Shown: in pieces, positions 17,220 to 30,800 of the stretch | Numbering within the stretch: position 1 is the first letter of the stretch | Layout of the letters: the number at the start of each line of letters is the position of its first letter | Assembly (NCBI RefSeq): GCF_900963305.1 | Contig: NC_042518.1 | Span: forward strand, 2,025,548-2,089,547 | Length of the DNA: 64,000 nt | Direction of reading: 5' to 3' | From: Echeneis naucrates | Lineage: Eukaryota; Chordata; Actinopteri; Carangiformes; Echeneidae | Made by a program: the position numbers and the translations under genes | The notes under the pieces: generated by a model | The model's input: the letters and a program-made list of their open reading frames with translations, nothing else | What the model was told of the DNA's origin: nothing | Databases searched by the model: none

Positions 17220-20200
17220 ATGTCTTCTGATGAGGTGAGTCGACATTTAGTTTCTCATTTCTTCTTCATCATATTGTTAAAAATCAACATTACACACATT
17301 AATATCAGTAAAGTTTCTGTCTCTTGGTTAAATTTGAGTCCAAGTGTGTAAAACTAGTTTAACTTTTCAAATGACCCAACGTTGTGTGTCTCACAGTTTG
17401 TAAATTTGAGTCAGCTTGTGTGTCTTTGTGTTTCAGGATTTCTCTCTGGTGTTGGAGCCGTCAGAGGAAACTTTAGAGGGAATCCAGAATTTAATCAGCA
17501 GCTGCAAAGTGAGTTTATCTAAAAAAGGACTGTGAATGTTCTTTAGTTGTCCACACTTGTAAATTAAATATATTTAAGTTTTTAAAAGCGACTCTGGGAA
17601 GCAGAGATGGATGTTTATATTTATATTGTGTATATTTATGATGAAAACTTTGGTTACATGCAGCTTTACTTCTGTGTGCACAGAAAAAATATGAACAGCT
17701 GATCGAAGAGCAGAAGGAGCTGATCAACGCCAGAAAGGACTCTCAGGAGATGACTCAGAAGTTCAAGGTTCGTGTGAAGAAGCTGAGCCAGGAGATGGAC
17801 GAGCAACAGAAGTCCAACGAGCTGAAGATGGAAAACGAAAAGGTTCAGAAGCTCAAGACTTTCTTCAGTCAGTTTATCTTTATTCGGAATCGCATGGCAG
17901 CAACAGCTCCTTTGGAGGAAGTTTACACTAACAGATGAAAATTTGGCTTCCACCTGAATCAGTTTCTTGCTGCTTTGTGTCATCACCATCTCTGTCTGTC
18001 CTGCAGAAGAAGCTGGAGTCACTGAAGTTGGAGCAGCAGGAACTCCTGCAGGAGATCCAGAAGGTCGAGGCCGCCCTGAAGGAGGAGGACTCCAAGAGCA
18101 GATACCTGAGGCAGCAGACTGACGTAGGTCGAGGCCGCGGCACACGCCGGACTCTGCAGAATTCTGTCACTGAACTAGATTTGGTCATTTTCAGGTTTTG
18201 ACCGCCGTGCCAGAGAGGAAGGTCGTCTTCGACGGGAAGACGGTGGCAGAAGACGACACACAAATGTTTGAAATGGAGCCGCGGATCGTTTATCCGATGG
18301 AGGGGGGGACGGCACTGATCACATTTGAGGAGCAAGTCGGTGAGTTTGTGTTTTGATCCACTTGGAACTGAACTGATTTACTTTTTGTTTGAGGAAACAA
18401 ATAGTTATTTTTAAAGCACCTATAGAACCCTCTTCAAGGGTTTATATAAACATCCAACAAGTTCAAAAGGGAAAAAATAAATGTTGATATTAAACAGAAG
18501 AATGTTGAACTTAATCTGTCAGTGAGCCCTTTGGAGCAGAATTAGAAAAGAAAATGTTTCCAGGAGAACCTGAATGCTGGAGAACCAGCAGGGGAACTCT
18601 GTTATCAACCAGTCCACCGAATCCAAAGCACAAATCTGTCGCATCTTCGCTGCAGCAGAATTGTTTGAGGATTCATTTTGGTGTAACACTCTGAAATCTA
18701 GTTAAACTCAGATTTTGGGGATGTTATTAAATCTGTTGCAGGTAATTTGCTGTTATAGTTTTATTTGATTTATTTGATTAAAAGTAAAATGAAGCCATTA
18801 AACACATTTCTACTGAAGTGATTGAATGTTTTAGATTTGACCACCAGAGGACGCCAAAACTAGCATTTTGATTGTGTTGGAAACCAGAGAAGAAAACTTC
18901 CTTTTCTTATAAACCTAACAACATTTTACAATTTAGATTAAAAAGGTTATTCATTTATCTTTTTATGTTACTGCAGTTCTTTCTGTGGAGTCAGAATTAG
19001 AAGATGATACGTTTTTATTGTTTACCTGAAATAAATAAACCTGAACATAAAATATAAAGTATATGAGCTGTGGCTGGTTGTTGTTTAATCAGATTTTCTG
19101 TAAATGGATGGTTGTTTTGTAAAAGCCATGTTTTTATATTGCTGAACTGGTTTCGGCAGCTCTTCTGAAACCCTGAATAATCCGAAATTCCTTCTGCCAT
19201 CAGTGGCCGAGAAGATCTTGTCCATGAAGCATCATCAGGTGGATCTGGGCGGCGAGTGCAGCATCACAGTGGAGTCCAGACCGGTTCAGCTGATGCTTCC
19301 TCATCTGGTGGAGGTACGACAGACTCTGAGGTCAGCCGCTCTGAAGTCTCCGTCGCAGCATTAACGTCTCTGTCTCCGTACAGATCGACTCTGAGGTTTG
19401 TCCTCAGCGGATTTTAATCTCCAATCTGCCCAAAATGGAAACAGACACTTTGCTGAACAAGCTGGAGATCCATTTCTCCAAATCCAAGCACGGAGGTGGG
19501 GAGGTGGAGGACTGTGAGCTGCTGCCAGACTCCGGGACTGTCGTCCTCACGTTCGTGGAGAAAAACAGTGAGCAGAAAACACTGATTTCTTCTTTATAGT
19601 TCATAATTCAAGTTTCATCTCCTCTCTTTCTGCTTTTTATCATTTTGTCTTTACTAACTTGTCTTCATTTTTAATGTCTCACAATTTTTATCTGTGCTTT
19701 CGTTTCTTTCATTGTCTGTTTTCTGCTAAAACACTTTGTTACGCCTTCTCTTCGAGACGTCTGATTGGGTTGAATGTTTGTGGAAACTGAAGGACAGTTA
19801 TTGTGAGACATGCGTCCTCAGTGATGACACTCTGATCAGTTGCCAGAGGTTTGACGGACAAAGAACACCACGAAGTGAATCTGGGGCAGAAGAAGCACAG
19901 AGTGAGAGTGACGCCTTTCCTGAACGGAACAATAACGAACCTGCAGGTGAGTGTTACTCAGACGCCACAGAGTTAACTCAAAGACCTCTGGATTCATTCT
20001 GGACTGCTCCGTTTTCCTCTTCCAGACTAAGATGTCGGTGTGTCCTCGGACGGTGCTCCTGAGGGGGATCCATCCTGTCATGGACCAGGAGACTCTGCAG
20101 GACCTGCTGGAGATCCACTTCCAGAAAAGCACCAACGGCGGCGGAGAGATCGAAGCCTTCCTCTACAACCCGCTGGGTCAGGAAACCTCCGCGGTCTTCA

Positions 20201-20232
20201 CCGGCATGGCCAAAAATAAAGAGGAAGAATAG
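17220..20232 (+). CDS. ifi35: Interferon-induced 35 kDa protein (IFP35) homologue
   Basis: Nine coding exons: 17220-17234, 17437-17508, 17684-17842, 18007-18123, 18195-18339, 19204-19313, 19384-19567, 19849-19946 and 20026-20232, together 368 residues. The first third is a strongly predicted coiled coil (lysine/glutamate-rich heptads, residues about 30-120). Two Nmi/IFP35 (NID) domains follow, recognised from PRIVYPMEGGTALITFEEQV and from HEVNLGQKKHRVRVTPFLNG. IFP35 family proteins partner NMI, sit in the cytosol and modulate antiviral and inflammatory signalling. The adjacent rpl27 and the upstream ISRE agree with the identity. The acceptor at 19847-19848 was preferred over one two bases earlier because only it keeps the frame. 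The exon 3 donor (AAG|GTTCAG) is weak and is inferred from frame. Human IFI35 is 288 residues, so this protein is longer. Confidence 0.9.
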
Positions 20233-21676
20233 TCGGAGAAAAAAAACCACCTGAGGTTCAGGATGCGTCACTTCTCTTCAGATGGAAGTCAGTAACTTTA
20301 TACTTCTTAAGGACCTCCACTTCTCCATCAGTGCTCAGGATTGTAAAACTTGTATTAACAGATAATTAAAAAGGTTTTTTTTTATATGTTGGTAGTTATT
20401 TAATAATAGATAAAAGCACCATAAACACAGCGTAGTTGCTGTAAACTCATAAATTAAGGAGTCATCTGTATTTTATGTTTTTGTTGTAACGCCTTTTAGC
20501 TCTGTGTAAACCAGTGGATGAAATCAAATGGGTTAAGGTTAGACTGACATTCTTCTTTTGCTGAAATCGGTGGAACTAAATCTATGAAATTATGAATGAA
20601 GCTAATTTTAAGAAACCATCTGTTTAAGCTCTTAACGTGCACAGAATCGGTGTCTGTAGTTTAACTGTGATGTTTCTATTATAGATCACACATTAAAAAT
20701 GGAAAAAGTCACGCAACTCAGTTCATGTTTATTGTAAAAACAACAGCCAAGTAAGATCACATAAAAACTGAATCCAGCTAAGTCGCTCAAACAGGAAAGA
20801 TGAAGAGCAGCGAACGGACTGATGTCAGGCACTTCGAGGAGAAAGACAGGAGTCAAACAGTTTGTGTGGAAAAATAAAATTACATTCAAAGAGAAAAACC
20901 AATGAGGGAAGCACATGAAGCTATTAATCACAGCAAATACACCAGAGACAGCCAAATAAGTCGGCTAATTTAACATCAATAATCAGAAAAACGTACAATT
21001 TAAAAACCTCTAAAATAACGACCATCTATTTGTTGCTATACGTTGTTTTCATGAATCAGTAACTTGTGCAGGATTAACCCTCCTTTCTACAGCATTTAGT
21101 ATCACTCTATGGTTGTGTTTCTTTTTTTGTGCAGTCATGTCCAACAAGCCTAAAAACTGTTTGCGTTTCCGCTGTAAAAATCTGAGTCACACTCAGAAAC
21201 AAACCTGACAGTGCAAACTCCAAAAATGGCCCCATGCAGATAATCAGCCTCCTACAGACTGAAAAGTGTCGCTTTGTGCCAATGTAAAGAGTAAAATCCA
21301 GCTCAGGTGATCACCAATGTTTGTGCTCTGAGCTATCAGCAAGTTAGTTTCCAACAAAATACCTAAAATCAATATGACCTAAAATCGATCTTCCTTTAAC
21401 AGTTGTTCACCCACACCTCCAGGTAGAAGGTTGTGTCGAGTCAAAGTGTTTCCTGTCGTGTTAATATTGCTTCTCTAAGCGAGACGTCAGCGTCGAAACC
21501 ACCAACCAAGTTAATATGAGGAGACAAGAGAGGTGTCCGTCTGCTCGGCTGTGAGAAAGCAGGAGTGCATTAGTGAGGAAGGGAGGGAGGAAGGAGGGCG
21601 AGAGGGGAAGGCTGGTTGTCCAAACTGGAATTACGGGATTAACTGTTGATACTGGCATGTGCAAAGCCGCCGTTTT
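20233..21676. other. Convergent 3' ends of ifi35 and bcat2
   Basis: ifi35 probably ends soon after an ATTAAA signal at 20365-20370. On the minus strand, the bcat2 3'UTR runs from 21676 down to an AATAAA signal (TTTATT on plus, 20728-20733). The two genes are thus tail to tail with only a few hundred bases between poly(A) sites. I see no other gene here. Confidence 0.5.
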
Positions 21677-24600
21677 TTAAACGACGATCGGCGCCCACTC
21701 GCTCGGTTGGCGTCCGTACTGGGTGAAGCAAGAGCGGCGAGGGAAGAGAATAAAAGAGAAACACGTTAAAAAAAAAGCAGAAAATGTTTGTTTTGCCTCA
21801 AAGTGAATGGAAAAGTTAAAGACGCAACAATCAGCTGATTATCAGGGTGTTTTCAGTCTTTTATTAAAAAAAGCATTCCAAACCGCTGCAGTTTCAGCTC
21901 TTCCCAATGTGAGCGTTGTGAACATTTCCAGATTTAGGACTGAAAACTGATTGTGATGAGAAATCTAAACTCATCAACATCTTTTAGGTGTCGGAGTTTC
22001 CACGACGAATAGAAACGTGCAGCGTTTTGAAAGCTGTTGTATTAAAGCCGAGCGTGAAGCATTAGAAGCAGACATACCTGAATGTCACTCAGTTCTTTGT
22101 GGAACCTCTTCGCCAGATACGGACCGTTCTGCATCGTCGGGATCTCATAAGTCTGAGAGGAAAAGCAGAAGCAGATTTCAGTCTGAACTGAACAGGAAAT
22201 AAAAAAAACTTATCTGGAATAAGTAGTCTGATGACCACCAGGGGGCAACGCTTCTCAGATTGTCTTACTTTGCCCCACTGAACCACAGAATGAAGGTTCT
22301 GAAATCCAAGGTGAACATGAACCCACCTTTCCCCTGTAGAGGAGGCTGCCGACGGGACTGACCACGCAGGCCGTCCCGGCTCCAAACACCTCGAGGATCC
22401 TGCCTTCATCCAGAGCCTGCAGCAGCTCCTTCATGGTCATCTTACGCTCCGTCACCTGGAACTCTCCCTGCGACACACAACGCAAACAACATCAATGTGG
22501 ATCTAACATGAAAAGAAATTTATTTGGTCAAAACCTGAAATGTAAAGAAAAGAAAGCTGAAAAGCTTTGAGTGTTGTCTGGGATTTTATTTTTTTTTTTC
22601 CTACTTTATCTGATCCATTGATTGTACTTAAAAGCAGAATGTCGAATGTGAACATGAAGGCAGCGCGGAGAAACGCTGACGGCAGCTCAACACAACCGTT
22701 GACAAACTGCCTTTTGATCTGAAACTTGTATTTGAATGTGGAGTTTTCTACTCTGGTGGTCTTACCCAGCCTCTGGCGAGCTCCAGCAGAGACTGCCTGG
22801 TGACTCCGGGCAGAATGATGCCGTCCAGCGGAGGAGTCACCAACTCTCTCTCTGCAGACACAAACAAACATGTTTCATCTGACCCGACAAAAACCTGCAG
22901 GAAGACTCCTGAGAGCGTTTGAGAGGCCGACCTCCGTCTGTGTTGGTCATGTAGATGAAGAGGTTCATGGTGCCGACCTCGGTGATCTCCTCATCCTCGC
23001 CGTACAGCCACAGCACCTGCTGACAGCCGCGCCGCAGCGCCTCGTGCTGCACCATTATCGTCGGGCTGTAGTTCCTGCAGAAAGGACGAGTTGTGTTTAA
23101 GGAAACTACACACACAAAGTAAATACAAAGAGGACGCACAATGAGTCAGAATTAAACAGCAGGTTGGTTCGTTACGAGTTTGTGTAAACATAATTTATTA
23201 ATTTTAATTTCAATTTGTTTGTTTTCCCAAATATCACAGATACAGCTGTTGGGTCTGTTTAAATGATTTTCTAAAGAGTTTGGTCTCGACCTTCTCTGTA
23301 CGTAAAGGGACTGGATGTAACTTATGATTTGGTGCTGTACAGATAAACAGATTTAATTTTGAATGTAAATATATTTTGAGCTGTGTGTGAACCCGTCACA
23401 TCAGGCTGGGGGGGGTGATGTGTACGCTGCTGCTTTGAAGAGCGGAGAAGGTTTTGTTGGCCCATGAAGCGCCGTTATGTAATCAGTCTGGGCGGATTAG
23501 GTGTGACACCAAGATACCAGAGTCATGTGGAAACCGGTCATGATTACAGGCTCGGTGGATGATTATACCTTCACAAACAACTTTTTCCAAACTGAGAAAA
23601 AAAAAGTCTCCTCTGCTCTTTTTTTATTTCTATCGTGGCTCAAAAGAGATTTCTTCTAAGTGTGTTATCAGCTGCTGTGTTCAGAACGCTGCTCACCCAC
23701 AGAACGTCTATCTGCCACTGCAGGGGGACAAACATTTGCTTGTCTCAGTGCAGTTTAAATAGATAATCTAACTTTAGATTTCACGCACAAGCCCTGACTT
23801 TTAACAGTTATTTTGTAGGATCAAAGCGATGACCACTTCATTAATGGAAGACAGCCGGTTGCAGTGCAGCTCTTCCCTGAACAGATGATATCAGCAGCTC
23901 TGTTTTCTAAATGTTCCAGTCGCTCTGATACGACCTCCATCACCTGTTATCAATATCTAACAGCAGAAGAAGCTCTGCAGAGATGGAAAAGTCGTATTTA
24001 TTGTGGGGCAGGTATCCTGCAGACTAGACCAGACCTGCAAAGACAACAGACTCACCCTCCCATTTTATAAGCCCCGACGCCTCCCTTCCACGATCTGACA
24101 AATGAAGGGTCGGCCAACAGAGACACGGGATTAAAGGAGCCCGTGGTGAAGTACGGTCCTACGGGGCCAACGATAACAAAGATCATGGCATTTCCTGCGC
24201 GGGACACGCCAAGAGATGGCTGAAAGAGAGAGAGAGAGAACATGATTAACACACGGGAGTGTCGGCGTTATTACGTTACACCAACAGTCACCAGTCTCAT
24301 CATTGTTACAATAAAACCTTCAATTATCAAGACACTGACACCAAAGAGATCACCAAAACTCACCTCAGTTCCAATGTAGGTGGGTCTGATGTAGAGGCTG
24401 GCGTCCTGGGAGTAGGGGACCCACTCCTGGTCCACCTCCACCAGCTTCTTGATGCACTCCAGCAGCTCACCTTTATCAAACAGCTGCAGAGGAAGCAGAC
24501 GTTCATATCATGTTCTTTAAAAAAAAAAAACTTTAAAGAATCCAGTAATCATTAAAACTGAAATATATGAAATGAGCATTTGACTGCAGACACACTGAAA

Positions 24601-27191
24601 CCAGAGTGACAGGACATATCTCCCTTTGTGTGCCTGCACATACCTGAGAACAGGTAACGCTACCATGAAGAAAAAGTCTTGCCAAGTTGTTTTTTTGTGT
24701 GACAGTCTGTCTGAACAAGGCTTTAGTGTTTAATGGTGTTTTACAGGCTTTTCATAATAAAACTGAGGGGCGCAGCTGGTCCAGGAGCGGGGGAGGGGGA
24801 AGCTGTGTGTGTGAAGGTTTTGTAAAGAAGCAGTAGAAACTCACAGGGAGGCAGCTTCTCTCGGTGCTCCGGTGCATCCTGTCCATGTTCAGCATCGGCC
24901 TGAACAGACGTATGTGGTTGTCGACTCCACGGAAAGCCTTCATGCCTTCAAACAGCTGGAGAGAGAAACACATTTAATGAGCAGACCGGACAGACTGCAG
25001 CAGCTGGTTACTCTTTAACGAGGAAGGACTCTTCATTTCTCCTTCAACTTTATCAGCACTTTTAAATACGCCAACAACACAATAAAAACCATCGCTTCAT
25101 TTTCCGCCTTCCTGATCGGAACATAGAACGCCGTACTACAGGGATCGTTCATCAGGGATAAGATGAATTGCTGCATGTTCTCCTCTCTCACCTCGACAGA
25201 GTAGTGCAGGGCCGAGCTGGCGGGATGCAGCGACAGGTTCTGGAAAGGTTTGATCTGAGGAGCCTCCCAGCCGTCCGCCTCCGACCAGTTGATGATCAAC
25301 ATGTGGTCGGAGAACTGTTTGCCGAAGACCAAGTTGGAGGTGTCGGGCTTCGGTCTGCATGCCTTGTTGTGTTCGATGACGAGATCTGATGCCTGAGGTG
25401 GAGACGGACGAGCGAGCAGGAGGAAAGTGGAGAGGGAAAGAAGTGGGACAAGACAAGAGCAGGGCCAGCGACGGATACAGCAACTGATTTTAAATTGTTG
25501 TTACTGAGCATGCATTTTAAGGGCAATTAGTGGAGCGAGACACACACAATAACTTATCTGGTCAATGAGACGATATGAATCAAGTCCAATTAAACTGAAT
25601 TAAATAATTACAACAGGCAGGCAGTGAGAGAAAAGGAAGAGGAAACAATTTTAAATTCAAGTTAAGCATAAAGGAACAAACTCTTCTTTTGAAAATATTC
25701 TGCTTCCTTCCTCTGTAAACCCACATGTGCAGTCAGACAAGACTGCAGAGCCAGTTTATCTGGGTAAATGTTGCGTCACCTGCTGAGAAAGAAAATTTTA
25801 TTTTGTTTCCCTTGTTACCTTGAAGGAGCTGGCAAACCGCAGGGAGCCTTTGGAAAGAGACAGGGCCTGAGTGAGTCGTCCACTGAGTGCCTGCAGAGGA
25901 AAACACGACAGTTAAAACAGCACAGTAACCATGAAACACACTCAGATGGGCAGTTTGTTGGATACACAAAGCTCACAGCGAAACAGCAATGTCACACAAT
26001 GCCAGACATTGTGTGTCTAAAAGCTTTTGAGGGTTATAAGTGTGTGTGACTCGGCACCAATCGGTCCACAACTCCCAGTATGAGCTGCTTAGTGCTCTAC
26101 TGTAAATAATATAAAAATAATAATAAAAAAAAAAAAAACAGCCACATGTGCAGGCTACTCTGGAATATCAGGAAGGCAAGGTGAGGAAGTTTACAGCTAT
26201 CAGAGGCGGGAAGGAAAATGGAGGTGGATTACTGTGAAACACACCTGATGGGCCTCCAACAACATGAGCCTGCTGCTGAAAGAGTGCAACACAAAGTGAA
26301 GAATTGTGTAGTCATGTTATTCCTGTGGCTGTTTGACTTTGAAATGAATGAGTCATTCAGGACTAGATATTAAATATTACATTAATCTCAGACTTTCCTG
26401 AGGTTTATTTAAAATCATATCACTACCCAAATAGATGCAGCCAGGTGTCACCAAACAGGGACAGAGATCAGTAAAAGTTTTGTGTGAGATGCTTTTTACA
26501 TGAATCCGATCCATCCAACCTTTGTCCTTTAGCTCATCTGAATTTGAGGTTTTGCTCATAAATAAAACTTTAAAAAAATAAAAATAAATAAGCAATCGTT
26601 AGCATTGACATCAGAATGCAGCAAATGTTAGTGAGCTTCAATAATAACTCCCATCTGGACTTCCTGCAAGACTGCGTTCACAATTTAACTTAATTTATTT
26701 TACACAACGACACTGTAATAATCTGATAATTCAGCCACAATAACTGTCTATCTAATAAATACACCGTGAATTAAAAATCACTCATCTGTTTTACTTTGAT
26801 CGAGCTGACGAGAAAGTTGAGCCGCGATAATAATAATACAAAAAATTAATTGTGAAAACTTAAGTCAGACCTTTTGCACCGGATGTTCCCGAATCTGTCT
26901 AAAGAGTTTGTAGATGAACATCAGAGCTACGGCAGTTTTTCAGGTTGACTAATTTCTCTGCCGATCTTCTTAAAAATTTTATTTTCCGCTTCTGCGGACG
27001 GAGTCTGGTTTAACCTTGTCCTCCGCTCGGCGCTGTTCCGGCCGGGCCGAGTCGGAGCGTCGGTCCGGGGACGGCGGCCGGCCATCGGGGTCAAACTCGG
27101 CCCGTTTGAGGGGACACCTTCCCCAGCAGGGGGTCGATGTAAACAGCCAACAAACGTCGGTCAGTGAACTCACCGTCTGCAGAGCCGCCAT
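21677..27191 (-). CDS. bcat2: Branched-chain amino acid aminotransferase, mitochondrial type
   Basis: Eleven coding exons on the minus strand, 5' to 3': 27191-27174, 25890-25819, 25392-25192, 24955-24845, 24483-24364, 24219-24056, 23074-22932, 22851-22766, 22467-22327, 22152-22078 and 21718-21677. All are GT-AG and in frame, giving 390 residues (human BCAT2 is 392). The enzyme is a PLP-dependent fold-type IV transaminase that transfers the amino group of Leu/Ile/Val to 2-oxoglutarate. Diagnostic stretches are [20 protein letters not shown] and GAYKMGGNY, whose Lys226 should hold PLP. The N-terminus (MAALQT then Leu/Ser/Arg/Lys-rich) is suitable as a mitochondrial presequence. The human redox CXXC motif is CVVS here (Cys339, Ser342). 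The identity is supported by hsd17b14 next door, as in human. An in-frame ATG at 27251 is a less likely start. Confidence 0.95.
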
Positions 27192-27260
27192 GTCCGCTCC
27201 GTTAGGATGAACCGGATTATCTGTCCGGGTGGAAACAAACCGGCAGGTCAACTTCAGTTC
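26990..27260 (-). promoter_or_regulatory. CpG-rich region around bcat2 exon 1
   Basis: The sequence from about 26990 to 27260 is rich in CpG (for example runs of CGG, GGCCGG and TCGGAGCG), unlike the AT-rich surroundings. It covers the first coding exon and the start of intron 1. This fits a CpG-island type promoter for bcat2. No TATA box is evident. Confidence 0.5.
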
Positions 27261-27565
27261 CGCTTTGAAACAGGAGACTCCCTGAGCTGAAGGAAAAAGA
27301 CCCTCAGTGTGTGTGTGTGTATAATAAAGTAAATAAACTACTTCATAATCCTGCAGATTGTCTCTTCTTTAAAAAAAAAAATCCGTATTAGTAATTTAAC
27401 TTCACCTGAGCTGTTCTGTGCGAAAACCAAAGTTCAGGTCAGAGAGAGGAATAAATGATTCATATAAATCCAGTTGTAGTGGGAGTTTTATTGGCTCCAT
27501 TCAAAAAGAGACAGGGGGGCGTGACAAAAGAACCCACGTCATTGGTGCACCGCAGTCTCTGAAGC

Positions 27566-27570
<5 letters not shown>

Positions 27571-27596
<26 letters not shown>
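27571..27596. repeat. (TG)13 microsatellite
   Basis: Perfect dinucleotide run in the short interval between the 5' end of bcat2 and the 3' end of hsd17b14. The AATAAA signal of hsd17b14 is just to its left on the minus strand (27487-27492). Confidence 0.95.
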
Positions 27597-27893
27597 AGCG
27601 AGGGGTGGGGGTTACTCCAGGCCAAAGAGGTCGAAGCTGATTGGACGATCAGTGGGGAGTGGATCAGGTCAAGTTACACAGTTGGTTCACGTCCTAAAAC
27701 TGAACCAGGAAATCTGTGTTAATCTATTGGATCAACTGTTTGTTATGTCCTTTAAGCAGCACACGAGTGTTACAATAATCATCTTAAAAAAAAAAAAAAT
27801 TAAAAAAAAAGAAGAAATAATCGGCTGAGCCAGCTGATCTGCAGCCATCAAGGGGAGCGGCGAGAGCAGAGCAGGTTGGGAGGTCGGAGGTCA

Positions 27894-30800
27894 TCATGAT
27901 GGGATCTGACTCTTGCAGCCATAGTTGAGTTCAGCTCCTCCGCTCAGCAGCAGGTCTATCCCGGTGCAGAAAGTGGCGTCGGCGGCGAGGTAAAGGGCGG
28001 CCAGGCCGCACTCGGCCTCGCTGCCCATTCGACCCATCAGCTGTTTGAGAGCGAAACGTGTGATTATCCAGTTTGTGTGTCTTTACACGCTTATCTTAGT
28101 TCCTGCTCTGAGGCCTAAGGAGTACATTCCTGAAGTTAAACACAACTCCACGCAAAAAAAGCAAACAGACAAGTTGTTCAGAAAGCCAACTATAATGTTA
28201 AATTCATGATTATCGTTTAAATAAACTGGACCAAACAGGACCAAGACAGATTTACAGATGAAGCCATGATTTTAGAGGCCTGGTCAGATGTTTGTCATTC
28301 TCTCCATCATGAATAATGAAGTCTTTAGGAGCCGCCGGTGCCTCCGAGGCCTTTTTCTGAACTGGCTGTAGACATTAACAACCCAAAGGACACGCCTGCT
28401 CGAGTGGCAGCTTGCATCATTAAAATATTAACACAACAATGTTGAAAGAAGTGAGAGCCGTTACTGCTCACTTCTCTGGGGACACACAGATACCGACGAG
28501 TCTCTGGGTGTGGATGAAACACACAAAAAGGAACAAGTTCTTATTGTGTTACTGTGTCCCGATGTACAGACTGGATCCTGGGTGCTTTTTCTGACCCGAG
28601 GGAGAAGATTTACACCATAGTGCCAAAAGTATTCAATCACCTGCCTTGATTCGCATATGAACTTAGCTCTCAGTCCTCCACCCTGACTCATCTTCCAAAA
28701 TCTCTTATTATGGTGGTGTACCAAGAGATTTTGGACAACTCCATGTCCTCAACTTTGTGGGAAGAGTTTGGGGATGGCCCCTTCCTGTTCCGACATGACT
28801 GTGCACCAGCACACAAAGCAAGGCCCATGAAGACATGGATGAGAGAGCTTGGTGTGGATGAGCACACTCCTAAACCTCGTGGAACGCCTTCCCAGAAGAG
28901 TTGAAGCTGTTATAGCTGCAGAGGGTGGACCGATGTCATTCTAAACCTGAAGAAGAACGGGAAGTCCCTTCAATTCATATGTGAGGCAAGCAGGTGAGCG
29001 AAGACTTCTGGCAGTGAAACGTGTCTCATTTCACCTCAGGAATTCAAGGAATCGTCAACATCACAAGGTGAAACTTCTACCTGACACATCTCCGCCTGTC
29101 TGTCGGACGTTAACAATGTAAACATGTCATGGGGGACTGGTGGCGGCTCACCTGGTGACCAATTACCACCAAGACACACCCACAGTAGCCCTAGATTTAA
29201 ATCCCAAACCTGGCTTAAATATATTTATGCTAATTCATTTTGCTGACCAAAAGGTTTTCAGTCTGCTCCGAAAATGTACGGCACATTTTTCACTTTCCTT
29301 AAAAAATTTTAACAAATGAAAACCAAACAAACAAACAAAGAAGTATTTTACTAAACGAAACATGATTGTTCCTGTCCACCTGCTCTCTGTGTGAGAACTC
29401 ACCTGAGCATTTTCTCCAGTTTTAATGGCCACCGCAGCGTCGGGACTCTGTCCTGCTAACTCTTCCCACAGAGGCGTCATGACGTTACCTGGAGAGATGC
29501 TGCAACAGACGCCATAAGGGTGTTTTTAAATCTGTAGACAAGTATAACTGAGTACAAATAATAAAAAAAGGCAAAGTAAACTTAAAAACTTTTTTTGTTT
29601 TATGACACTGATGAGGAGAGCTGAGAAGAAGAGCTACAGAAAAATTAGATCATCATTGTTCATTCCTCAGATTTATTTTCTGACCCACCTGTTGCTGTTT
29701 TTAAATTGGTAATTGTTGAAACTTGCTTATGTTGGGACCTGCCGGACTAAATTAACTCCAAATAAAGTAGTTTAGAGAAAAACACAGTGATTCCTCATGT
29801 CAGATGCAATAATAAGTAAAAGCTTTCACTTTTTATACTTGAACTACATTTCTTTATCCCATTTGCAGTTTTAGCTTACTGACATTTTGAGGTTGATTTT
29901 ATTTGTAATCAAATATTTTTTGTTTTTTTACTCCTCTTCCCTGTTGTTGAAAAAGAAAACTAAATAAAATGGATTAACTATGAGAATGATAGTTGTGAAA
30001 GCTCCTTTAATTACAACCGATGGACTGTCCCAGTGTGAACTCAAATGAAAATGTGATGAATCCATAAATCCAGTTGGACTCACCAGTTCACTCTCACTTT
30101 ATATCGACTCTCGTCCACGGCCATCGCCTTTGTCATGGAAATGATCGCCCCCTGGTGGATCAGACATCATGTTACATTAATACAATGGTCAATATTAAAT
30201 AACAACAGCCATGAAATAAATCTAGAGATACTCAAATTAGACAATATATGTAGAGATATAAATATATTTTTATATGAATGTGACATCTGGAAATGAAAGA
30301 ATAAAAATATTCCCTTAATGTTAACATAAAAAGCTTTATTCATTCATTGAACCATTTTATTGGCTGAATTATCTATTCATATTTAGATATTTCTACATTA
30401 ATTACCTGATCCATTTATTTCATAGCTGTATTCCCTCATTTGATATTGTATGAAGTATCCAGAGTTTCCTGGATGATGGACTCGCCTTGGTGGCCACGTA
30501 TGGAGCAGCATCTTTTTGCCCGATGCTTCCGACCAGGCTGGAAACATTTATGATGTTGCCCTGACGCTGACGCAGGTACGGCAAAGCAAACTGCAGAGAG
30601 AGCGAGACCTCGGTTAATTCAGAGGTCTTATGTTCTCCACATACTGAACCACCGTCGGCAGGATTTACTTTAGAGGCCAAGAAGTAGCTGATGAGGTTCA
30701 GATTGAGCAGGTCTCTGAACTCGTCTGCTGTCGTGTCATCAGTGGGTTTGTGAGGTGGGTCTGAGGAAGAAGATAAAAAAAACCAAAACAATAAAGACAA

